Source: Eutypa lata
Taxonomy: Eukaryota; Ascomycota; Sordariomycetes; Xylariales; Diatrypaceae
Direction of reading: 5' to 3'
Assembly: GCA_022661535.1 (NCBI GenBank)
Contig: JAKULF010000005.1
Span: 4,340,001 to 4,404,000, forward strand
DNA length: 64,000 nt
The notes under the pieces were generated by a model that worked only from the letters and a program-made list of their open reading frames with translations, did no database searches and had not been told where the DNA came from. This document shows, piece after piece, positions 24,664 through 35,356 of the stretch; position 1 is the first letter of the stretch; every line of letters starts with the position of its first letter. The position numbers were made by a program, and so were the translations under genes.

Positions 24664-25970
24664 ATATACATTAGTTGTACAATACTGTTTCAGGGTGTTT
24701 TAGCATATCGACGGGGGTGAACGAGGGCAACGGCGTCGGGCGAGGCTTGCATTATACACGACAGCAACATAGAGGCATAGATGAGGGGCGAGGGTGTACC
24801 CACGGCGAAAGTTAACTTGATTCTTGGTGGTCTCTTCCGGTTCTGGGTAGCATGAAAACGGAATACCCCCAGTGCGGCAAGAGGAGGAAGGAAAAATCGA
24901 ACGGGGGAAGAGATTACTTGCTTTTTTATACTTGTCGTTTACTATGGTAATGCAAAGATAGGAGGGATTCACTCGAAAGAATGAAATCAACCTCCTATTC
25001 CAGCATGAAAGCTCATGCATTCATCCCATGGTGGCTCATCCGTAATGCTGTTTCCGCTCGGAGACGAGGACGCAACGGCACTCTGGCCTTTCCATCTTGC
25101 CTTCTACTTGAACTACTTGATGTTGCACTTAACATGACCATTTTAGCTCCAACTTGGCCCTATGGCCTTTTACTACCCAAGCTAACTGGCGAATCCATAG
25201 AAAAAGACGACCTCGTATTCCAAGCGTACATCTTTTAGACAAGACCGACGACCCATGACGAAGCTTTAAGGAGAGTATCTAATGATCGCTATATACTCCG
25301 ATTTCATTGTTATACTATACAGGTGAGCACATAATAGCCAGACGTGTAGAATCTATAACCTCTGTCTGGTCTGTGATGGTCATGTTGGTGTTGGTTCAAC
25401 GCCAGCTGCGAACCAGTAAACCAATACTATTTGCGCCACCCAATGCTACGATCGCCTTGCACGGTCACCGGGAAACATTCTCTCCGGGGTCGACTCGCTG
25501 GTTAACTCTTATTACTAACGTCACTTACCACCCTCACTCATGTGAAGATTCATGTACGGGGGGCATTCGTCTTGTTCGATGAACCCATTGTAGTAGACCA
25601 ATATTGGCATATATGATGAACGCGATGAACGTAAAGAGCGTGAAGTTCAGTGTTGCTAGGGAGCCGGGGATCTCAATATCATTTCCCCCTTTTAACCCCC
25701 TACGCTTCCGCGCACAATAGACATCACAGCATGAGCATTTCAAATCGTAGGTAATCTTGATTTGGTTCGTCATAGCGTCATTCCTGTGTTTCCTATTTAG
25801 AAGTACAGGCAGATTTCATCTTATCCTTTTGTCCTAGCACGTTTACTCATACATACTTCCCCGGCCACCATGTATGTCCAGGGAAGTGATTTTTTTTCTC
25901 CCCCTTTTATTTTCTTCCCCCTTTCTCTTTCTCCAGTGCAGCTAACCCTCGTCAAGCAAGCAAGTTAACA
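24664..25970. other. Convergent intergenic region, 1.3 kb
   Basis: Between the ends of the transporter gene (plus) and the hydrophilic-protein gene (minus). Apart from the doubtful small ORF listed at 25534-25773, nothing codes convincingly. Confidence 0.45.
25534..25773 (-). CDS. Doubtful small membrane-protein ORF
   Basis: An ATG-initiated ORF of 79 codons. It has a Cys-rich N-terminal patch (CSCCDVYC), a basic stretch (RKRRGLK) and one predicted membrane helix (LNFTLFTFIAFIIYANIGLL) followed by basic residues, which would suit a single-pass protein. No family is recognised and chance is possible. Confidence 0.25.
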   Translation of the reverse strand: MTNQIKITYDLKCSCCDVYCARKRRGLKGGNDIEIPGSLATLNFTLFTFIAFIIYANIGLLQWVHRTRRMPPVHESSHE

Positions 25971-26666
25971 CTAATACTGCTCCGCCTCGCGCGAGGAATG
26001 GACAACGCTCTCGGGCGCCTCGTAGCCCTCGGCCGAGACGCTGCCCGGCACGCTCTCGGGCGTATAATAATCAGACCCCTTGAAGTGCTCCTTCCTGGGG
26101 TTGTGCTGCGTGCCCTCGACATTGTGCTGCACGGCTTCGCGGCCCTGCCGCAGCGGATCCGACTGGCCGTGGCCTGTGGCCCCCTCTGGCGCGCCGCCCG
26201 GTCGTAGCCGGTCCGTCGAGTCGAACGACTCGTACCCGCCGTAGTCGCGGGCCTGCCGCGCCAGCTTCTCCTGCGGTCCGCTTCCCACGCCGCCTTCGAA
26301 GTGCTCACCGCGGGTTTGTCTGCAAAGTTTTTTTCACGCGTTAGTTACCTATCGAATACTGCCTAATGATTCTCGCCTATGTAGCGAAAACAGAAAGAAA
26401 AAGGGGGAAGGTCCGGAAACATACCGGCCACGGGCATCCGTCTCGCCGCCCTCCTCGGGCGGGATCCGCTTGTTGTAGCCCGCGTTCGTCGACAGGTCGC
26501 TGTCGTACCGCACCTCGGCGCCGGGGAACCGGTTCTCCACCCGCGTGTCGACGCCGGCCTCGTCGCTGCGCGTGCCCCGGCGCGCGCCCGTCTTGGCCTC
26601 GTAGCTGTTGAGGTCGCGCTCGGCTTCCGAGGCGATGTGGCGCATGTTCTCGGATGACGGTGCCAT
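25971..26666 (-). CDS. Small hydrophilic protein, function unknown
   Basis: Two exons, complement(join(25971..26319,26425..26666)), encode 196 aa. The start MAPSSENMRHIASEAERDL is followed by an Arg/Asp/Glu/Gly-rich sequence without hydrophobic segments, and the C-terminus is rich in Glu, Ser, His and Gly (EGYEAPESVV). The composition is like disordered, LEA- or hydrophilin-type stress proteins, but that is a resemblance only. The GC-rich codons contrast with the surrounding AT-rich intergenic DNA and support a real gene. The intron has a clear GTATGT donor and TTTGCAG acceptor. Confidence 0.75.
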
Positions 26667-29600
26667 TTTTTTATTTATTTTTTTGTAGCTAGTTGTGTGG
26701 TTTGTTATGTTTTATGTATGTGTTTGTGTGTTTTTAAGATGATTTCACGAAGTTCAAATCTCGATGGAAGTTGGGGTTTTATTAATACTAAAAAAAACAA
26801 TTACCAGAGCTAAAATGAACCGTCCTCGACTTTTATAGAGAATTCTTTCATATATTTTGGGCTCTGAATCTTCGAGTGTCATCTTCAATTATTACGTCAT
26901 GGGACGGTCGCGATAGTGAGCGTATCATGAAATCATAGACCCGCATGGCGATTTTGTACATTCCTTCAACGTCCAAGCTCCTGTGGGGTCTCTCCGTACA
27001 ATACCTCCTTAGAGTATGTGCCTAATAAGAGGCAGAAAGGTACCTTCAGCGTAGCACAGATGAAGGGAATGTTCGTAATGCATACCTACAGACTCCAGTA
27101 GGATTACATCAGATAGAGACCTCAAGGAATCGTTATGATCTCATCCCACCACGGATGCTCCGCTGCTCTGGTATATTCCGGCGGGCACAAATCTACAACA
27201 TAACAAAGCAACGGCCTGACGGCCATCTGTTGCTTTCCCCTCAGAAAGTCTAGACCAACGGCCCCCAGTTCCCACCCCCTAACACCGGTCAGCCTTGACG
27301 TTTACATCGACGTCAAGACATTCCGTTGCTCTACATACATACTCCTATTACGCAAGCATTGGTTGTCGAGAATCTGTCACCCACCTGTCTGTATATGCAT
27401 ATTGCCCAATTACTCAGGTTTTCAAAAAGCCTCATCCCTGCATACGAATTCCACCATATGTAGAAAGAAGATTACGGATATGCCCTTTCCCTTTTCCTAG
27501 TTAGTCCCGGTGCTCACTTTCCTTTATTGTATCAAGCAACATTCCTTGTGCAACCTCAGAGTCGATGCTATGTAGGCATGTATGCATGCTCGAGCCTCGT
27601 CAGATCATATTCTACTATTGCCAAGCCCAGCAAGCTAGGTATGCAAAGAAGACGTAAAAGGTTATGACAAGTGATTGGGTTGGTCACAATCAATGACCAT
27701 GTCCCGAGGGCAGCTGTAAGAGCTACCTACCTAGTCCAATATTTTTCAGGTCGGACACGGGTGGACAGGGAAGTCGGAAGCCTTTGCATGTGTCAATTTC
27801 GAAAATTAAGTCTCCGATTTGCTAGATCTCTGCATGGATATGCAATCGCCCGTCGAAGGTGGCCATAGGGGTGGAAGGAACAGGCTTGCCCTCGCCCAGA
27901 GGTAGCTACCGGCAGGCTTGGGATGGAAAGAGGCCACCAATTGGGCATCGGCTGACTATGTCAGGCTACTACACTCAGTGTCTATTCGAAATAGACTGGT
28001 ATTATTCTATCTATCATTCCTTCATCTGCTACTCTCTTGGGAATCATGCCTAATGTCACTATGTATCGAAACACACAAGGCCCTTCACCTACCCCTTTTC
28101 TCTCCTCTTCTGTTCTTTGGACCCGATTTCTCAACCTTCGTACTGGTTTTTTTTCTTTTTTCAATGTAATATTTGAGGCATGAAACACTCGTCCAGTTTA
28201 CGCGAGCCTCACAATTGATACCGGCTAATACTCGTTTGCGTGCTACAATCATCAGGTAACCCCGATGTCTTGGCGTGATACGTCCCGTACAGCTAGATAA
28301 CCGAGTTGTTCCGTATTGAGTGTGAGAGCCCAACCAATGCACATCGTGGGTACACAGCATTCTGAAGAGACAGAGAGAGAAAGAAGAAGAAAGAAGCATA
28401 GGCGCGCAGCCATCAGCCCGGAATGGCGCGGTCGCGATACCCGGCCCGCGTTGTGTCACACACAGGCTCGCGTATAAATGCCCCGGGTGTTTGGGATATT
28501 TTTGCCGTCGCGCGGTTCGAGAGAGACCCGGGAAGGGAACCGCACGCGACGTGCCAACGGCTGAGACCGGGTTAGCCGGTATCAGATATAATTTTCCTTT
28601 TTTAAAAATGAAAAAGAGAGAAATGAAAAGAAAATTGAACATACGAGACTTCGCGAGAGAGATACATTCTCGCCGACCGGTCGACTCGGTACGGTACGGT
28701 ACGGTTCGGTACGTATGAAGGAAGTTCTGTGACTTCAAGCTACCTCCCTATCTTCGGGCCATCCCGGTCTTACGACAACTACCTACCTAACCCCCACTCC
28801 CGGTTCCGAGGTTATTGCAATATAGCCTTGTCTCACGTAGATAGGTAGGCCGTAGGATGCTCATCTTCTCTGAGTCGCGCACTATGTAGTCATCAGCTTG
28901 AATCAACCAAGCTTCATCACTTGTACATTATTTTTACCTTTTACCACATAGGCTAACGGTGAAACCAAGTCTTGGTTGTCTCTTAGCATTAAGAGTCGAC
29001 CAGGAAGGTATGAATACATCCCACGGCATACCTAGCTAGCTAAGAAGTATATACGGAAGTGAGACGCATACTCTAATTGATACCGGATGAAACTGTCAAG
29101 GCTTGGGCCAGATGCCCGGATCCGAGTGAGTGACTATGTTCTTGAGGTCTAGCAGGGAGTCAGAAGGAATGTAGAAGGTAGTATTGCGAGAAATCACTAC
29201 TCTTGGTAAGGAGCGTAGTCGAATCCGCTACTACCTATGCACACATAGGTTGACCTAATTAACCTGCGACCTGTCAAAAACGTGGCATACCCCTGACAAG
29301 CGTTACTTTGCATACCATTATGTGATTCTCAGTAGTTGCGTACATACATATCCATAAAGCACGCTGACAGCCGAGAACCTCACTGTACCGTCGGAAGACT
29401 AAACAGTAACCTGGTGACCGACAGAATGCGAGCGAGCCACTCGGAGGGTACGGCTAGCAAAGGCTTTGCCTAGAACTGTGGGATTCTTTTCTTTTCCCGC
29501 GTCCTTAGCCGGCGAGTGTATGTTATCAGATCCCTGCTTCTCTTATTGCTCGTCTAGCTCTTGTCTTCTGGCCTATGTAGTCATTGGGGTCTGCGACGAT

Positions 29601-30429
29601 GTCTCCTTAATCGTAGGTGGTTTCTACTTCCGAGACCGTCCTCTTGTGACGTACGACGCGGCGAGTTTGTGCTTCGGGATGGAACTCAGTGCCACGCGTG
29701 TCGACCTGGTACACCACTTTTAGTTCTAGAGGCTCTTATAGCAGTTTTATGTCTTTAGCTGGCAAATGTGGGAATCACTACGTGCGTTCATGAGCCATAT
29801 GAACGATTCATGTCCCGAATTCTTCGTCGGGATGGAAAGAGAAAAAAAAGGAAGGGAAAACAAACAAATTGCCTAGGTAGTGTAGTCCCTAGGCGACACT
29901 AAGCTCGTGAATCCAAGCTGGATATGATATGATCGTTGTGGTGTTGGGTATTAAACGTATTGATACCAGAGTGGCGAAGGTAGTTTCTCCGCGATTCTCA
30001 TAGTCATCGAATCCAGCTTCTTCTCGATCCTAGCTAGGATCCAATAGCCCTGTTGGGTTTAGGGTCCGTAATAAACGCCGAATTTATAATGCTTCTATGC
30101 ATTCCCTGAGATAGTAGCCATATCGAGATCTCTCTGTTGTCTTTTCTGTCGGATGTCATCGTCTACCATGGTGACAAGATGTATTAGGCGCGAAAGGGAT
30201 GAGAGGAGGAGGGGGGGGGGGGGGTTACTAGCGCGCAACATGGTCAACCCCCTTGACCGCGTTTTAAACAGGAACTCAAGCAAGTACTTGGTTGGATCTA
30301 TAGAACAAGTCCTTGGTATTTTGGGAGGTGTCGATGTCGTGTAGTTGTCGATTCCCTGCCTGCAATGAGTTCGTTACGTTAGTTTTGCCAGTAAAATATC
30401 TTTAGATTAGGTGTAGTCTTCAGCTTAAA
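26667..30429. other. Gene desert, left part
   Basis: About 3.8 kb with no supportable gene. The longest ORF (217 codons, minus, 28085-28738) is Arg/Ser-rich without domain features and overlaps simple sequence (GGTAC repeats near 28690-28710); I judge it spurious. A run of about 16 G lies near 30210-30226. Confidence 0.5.
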
Positions 30430-31224
30430 CTTACTTGGTCAACAACTCTGGTGGTATCTTCTGTAACTCCCGAACTCGCAGGGCTTCTCCCTCATCACCC
30501 CCGCCCAGAACACTTCCGTCAAACTTATCCTCACCGTTGTGTACTAAGTAGACTTGTTTACAGTACTGTCCTGGTAATGTACGTAGGGCCGGAGGTGCCC
30601 CGCTTGGGCATCATACGCTTTGACATAATCCTGATCCCGACGGGGCGGTCGATAGGGGGGGTCCATCGTCATCACCACGTCGTCAGATCTCCTAGCAACT
30701 TCTTGAGCCTTCTCAGACTTCACGCACGACTCCACGTTTCCCTGTTGCACAACTAGAGAGACGTCCCTAAACTGCGATTCCCCAAGCTCGTCGTCGATGA
30801 CCTCCTTTTCCGTTTACTGCAGAACGTGAGCCCCGGCCGCGAGAATCGGACCGATACCACGCTCGGCGATGCCTTCCGGATACAGCGCATAATCTTGGTG
30901 TTTCGCAGCTTCAAGGTCGGCGGCGGGTGAATTTTAGATATCTCTGTTCCTAGAGACCGTCTTTCCTTTTATCAGAAACTGGCAAACGAATCGGACCGTG
31001 CGTGCTATGTACTTACCGCAATTGCTCCGATGGGCAACGTTTACACAATTTTTTATTGTCTAACCCTCAGGAATACCCAGTATCTCTTTATTTTCTACGC
31101 CGCGGAGTACAATACGCTCTCCTACGAGAGATATATGACTATACTGTAGCTTCGTAAGTGAGGCGGTAAGGTATGAATGTGTAAATGTACCCATTCCCCT
31201 ATCTTTAATTGCAGTCAATACCCT
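30430..31224 (-). pseudogene. Decayed protein-coding gene of unknown family
   Basis: On the minus strand one frame runs from 31224 to a TAG at 30544-30546 with only three internal stops in about 226 codons. It reads like protein throughout, for example SLVGERIVLRGVENKEILGI, DYALYPEGIAERGIGPILAA and YRPPRRDQDYVKAYDAQAGH. A second frame continues it downstream (NGEDKFDGSVLGGGDEGEAL, VRELQKIPPELL) as if after a frameshift. Upstream (to about 31440) protein-like pieces are split among frames. No domain was recognised. Most likely a pseudogene, though a spliced gene avoiding some stops cannot be excluded. Confidence 0.4.
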
Positions 31225-34200
31225 CTATTACTACTCAACTAGAAATGCCGATTGACCGATACATTTTTCTTATAAAAAGGTACCGTCAAGTGCTCTTTGC
31301 ATCGTATTTGAAGATAACTTCAGGGGCTATGTTTTTAGATCCCGCTAATCACTTCCTCAAGACGTACATGGACATCTTCTCGGTGCGGGTGTTATTCTGT
31401 GGAGGTTGATATCTTAATGAAGATGTTTTATTATCCTGCATACAACGTTAAACACCTAATCACAATGTTTATTTTCAGCGCTAGCACTGATCATCCCCAA
31501 GACTCGAATTAAAGCCTGTTGCTACTGGAGGATGGGCACAGATCTACAAAGATTAAAGTAATAGATCAGCATGATAAAGACTCACGCCGGGTGAAACGGC
31601 AGCGATGTGTTGTCCTCGATCAACCTCAGAAAGTAGAAATGAGTGTACAGTAGAAATATTGCATTGCTTGTCTGTTAGCACCTAGTGTATCCTGCTATAT
31701 CGACACATGAAGGGTTGACGCCGGCGACCTGCATCGCCGTTTAGGGGGTATTAGCCGCAAGTCTCACTTGGCCGCGTGATGAGCCCGGAAGAAGAACTGT
31801 GAGGCATGCGGCCAGGTCGGTCCCGCTAAGCCTGAATCTGAGCAGGTCGCGAAGCAGCAGATCGCCGAGCTGTTTTCAGTTTTCACTCAGTAAGACGGGT
31901 TAGACCTCGGTCTTCAGGTAGAATGGAGGCCGGATGTCAGCTATCATTTTTGTCTCTTTGCTTTCTTTTCTTTCGGGTGAGCACGGGCAAAGAAGCAAGC
32001 AGCCGGCAACATGGTTGACCTGCAAGGCTTGCAGATCATTAGACTGGGCATAAAGGGCCGTACCTCCGAGATCGTCCACAGAAACTGACGACTCAGCAAG
32101 CCATGGTGCTTCGCCAGGTATGCAGGGTTCATGTGTCGATGTACCCCAGCGCGGGCGAAAGTGATAGATCGCCTAGCAGCATCACAGACAAAATACATGG
32201 TACCGTCGCAATGGAATGTTTACCGCGTCTCTCGGCCAGTGATATGATTCGTCGAATCGTTGGCTGAACTAGACGCGCCAACCAGATTACAAGTTATTGT
32301 AGGAAGCAGGACATTGAACCGTTGAACGCAGCCCTAGACTATTAACTAAAGGGGCATGCCCAAGCTACATGAGGGGGATACATTGAATGAGTCAATGCGA
32401 AGAGAGGGGAAACGTCCAAAAACTCTCAACCTCCCAAGTTCTAAGATGTGTATGTAGTACTACATACAAGTCTCTAGACTAGGAAGCTTACAGACACTGA
32501 CCAGTAGATTCAACCCCCTTCATCAAGGTGTAACTAAGCCCGTGCTGCTAACAGCGGGACGAAGGGCATATCTAGATCCCAGGTGGCTTTGTGGCTGCTT
32601 GTCAATCCAAACCCATGGCAGAAGCACTGGATGAAGCTAACATATAAGAAGATCCTCAGCAGGGATTGAACAGTAAGAAGTCATTTAGCCGAAATCCATA
32701 GGCCTCCGCCAAGTATACTGCGCCCGGGTACTTGGGCATGCCACCTGCAACGATGTAACGCGGGAAGGAGGGTATGTCATTTCAGCAACCGCGGCTTCGC
32801 TGCTCCCAGCGTGGGATCGAAACAACCCGAACGACTCGAGAGAACGCCCGAAAATTGAGGGATTACTGGTCCTGAGCCTGCCGCACGTGTGATCGGTCCC
32901 TTAAAAAGGACCGAGCACGCTCAAGGGATGATGGGCTGGTAACCAGCCACAAGGCGTTTGTCATGAGGTTTAATTGCACGAGGTGTGTCTTTCCTAGACC
33001 TTCTAGAACTGATGGCAGCGTTTGTTTGAGATCTGGATGAGGGGAAGGTGATCGAATAATGGAATGAGCTTTTATGCTTAACCTCGTAGCTGCAGAAGAT
33101 GATGAGATTATAACGTCATGCATGATGGAGTGAACGGGTCCATAGCGTCTAGATGCCATTCAGGGTTGGTGAGGGCGGCAACAATGTTTCTTGGTAGTTG
33201 GTCCCCGACTACATACATAAGCGTTTTCCTGTCTAAGGCGTAAGTCTTATCAATGTTTCAAGTAGGGGTGTGTCTTCACACGGGGCGACTGTGCGGCACT
33301 CTCGGCTTAACAAGTCAGGGGGGGGTGCAAAGTGGGAGGAGCTCTTCGTCATTGGTGTTGTACAATTTTGTACTATGACTCTTATCATCTGTTGTGATTG
33401 CTCCTGGATGATGATGAAATGCGCAGGTAGTAGGTAGAGGTATGTAGGTAGGTAGGTAAGAAGGTAGGTTGGTAGGTAGTCGATTTTCCCCTGCAATCGG
33501 CCGAGAAGGCCTTCACCGGTAAGTCGCATAGCGCGAAGAAAGATGCGGAGGAAGTGAGAGCTCAGTTATCACTTTCATGACATGATGGATGACCAGGAAT
33601 TTGTTGCGTTAAGCGCGGAACTGCTGTCAGAGCACCTGAACGACGTAATAAGTAACTAGGCGCATATGCCCCTGCGCCATCATCCACTAGAAAGCTGCAG
33701 ATTTCTACATAACCACCTCGTTCATAGGCTATGGTACGGTTAGCTGGGAGTGTGATATATATTTACGAAGTATGTAACTTGGTAGCCTTGTGTGATCTGG
33801 TTTCCAACCTCTACCTAACTATGTATGTCTGTACATATGCAAGTTTTAACTATGTAACTTATAATTCCCATAATAGCAAAAATGTATAACTCCACACCGC
33901 CGGGGCTGAGTTTTAAATGGTCGATTCATCTTTGCAATGTTTCATCGAGTGAAGGAGCATTGACTGACTGGCGACGCACTGGCTAGAACGGTGGGTACGG
34001 GGGAAACAAACATTTAAAGACTAGAACAGAAGAAGATAACATTGAACAGGGTCTCTCTGAGTGGAACCGCAATAATCCAAGGAACACCTAACTTAAGGTA
34101 TGCCAAATGTTTATTCAGAGGCAGCATCTGCAGTTGCCCATACGTAATTCTACATATGAACCAATAAGCGCAAGTCTAAACACGTGAGGTTGAGAAAGGG

Positions 34201-35166
34201 GGAGGCGACCTGACCGGTGATCAGCAGTGATCATATGGCCCTAAGAATAGAGACCAGTGAGACCCTAAAAGACCCTACGTAAATTAGGTAGGTTGTTGCA
34301 CATCCCACGCAAATCTGTTAAGCCGCGCGCTCTCGTGAGACTAGAGTGGTCTGGGGTACGGAATGGGCTGAAGGGAAAACCTGGAATTGGGGTCGTAGTG
34401 TGGTTGAACAGACACACACAATCCCAGCCAGATCCGCTACCACTCTATCTTTTATCGTTGCTGACATGGACCAGGGTTCCTTGTTCCCTTCTTAGCTCGA
34501 TGCCAAGATGCCTACAGTGATCGCAACATTATACTATGGCATTCTCATCGATGAGCAAGAAATCCTTAATAGTAAAATCAACCACCCCTTTAGAAGATGC
34601 AGCATGGCTTCAGGCAGACGAGGCAACCTTTAGGATCATGCATCTACCCGTTCTGCTAACGAATCTCAATTGGACCGCAAAGACACATGGTCTACACATA
34701 AGATAAGATATATTACACCATCTTGTACGAAGTATTCTCTACCAGGAACTCGGGAAGTCGGGCTTAGTTAGAGTTGTTCCGTCCCTATAAGAGAACGGTT
34801 AGTATATAGTCGTATATCTTTCTAGTTAATTTTGTGTTACCTTTCGATGCTCTTTGACCCGAAAAAAGGTTCGAGAAAATGGTCAGATCAAAAGGTGGTG
34901 GGTGTGCTAGTGTGTTACGGAGTACAACAGTCAAGCCACTTGACTCAAGCGTTATCCCATGAACTATTAGGTAATGATTCACACCCAGATGGTTGGTGTA
35001 CCAAAATTAGGTCATTTCTGGCTCAGCTCCGCCTAAGATATGAAGCAACTGGAGATGCCGATGAAGATTAAATACAATCTAATCCCACGTGTACAAGGGT
35101 GCCGAAAGAAAAGAAGAAGAAAACAGAGCAGTGTGTACAGTACGTAACCTTTAGCATTAACTATGC
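31225..35166. other. Gene desert, middle part
   Basis: No intact gene. Scattered protein-like fragments occur: plus strand near 31770-31890 (CEACGQVGPAKPESE), and minus strand 32656-32775 with a LysM-like phrase. (TAGG)n simple sequence is near 33428-33480. Confidence 0.45.
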
Positions 35167-35356
35167 TACCGCATAAGTTTTCGAAGTTCGCAAAAAACTA
35201 ATGATTGGAACTAAACGCGTTTTGGTTTAGAGGACCAAGAAGAGCTCATAAATAAGACAAAAATCATACTAACGTTTCTAAGTATAGTGTCAAAACCTGG
35301 GGAACCCTAGAGAAATCACCATTAGTTTATTGCGAATTTCGAAAACTTATGCGGTA
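35167..35356. mobile_element. 186-bp MITE with 35-bp TIRs and TA target site
   Basis: Terminal inverted repeats at 35169-35203 and 35320-35354 begin CCGCATAAGTTTTCGAA and match at all but two positions over 35 bp. The element is flanked by TA on both sides (35167-35168, 35355-35356). The interior of about 116 bp has no ORF. This is a miniature inverted-repeat element of Tc1/mariner target type, unrelated in TIR sequence to the element at 21.1 kb and not visibly RIP-mutated. Confidence 0.85.

Noticed and set aside
25307..25582. 91-codon plus-strand ORF
   Set aside because: No domain, overlaps the opposite-strand small ORF, and lies in convergent 3' intergenic DNA.
28085..28738. 217-codon minus-strand ORF in the desert
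   Set aside because: Arg/Ser-rich, no domain or splice context, and it overlaps simple sequence and a plus-strand ORF; looks like a chance open frame.
32805..32840. Minus-strand GTTTCGATCCC resembling a tRNA B box
   Set aside because: The flanking bases do not form a T stem and no cloverleaf could be drawn.
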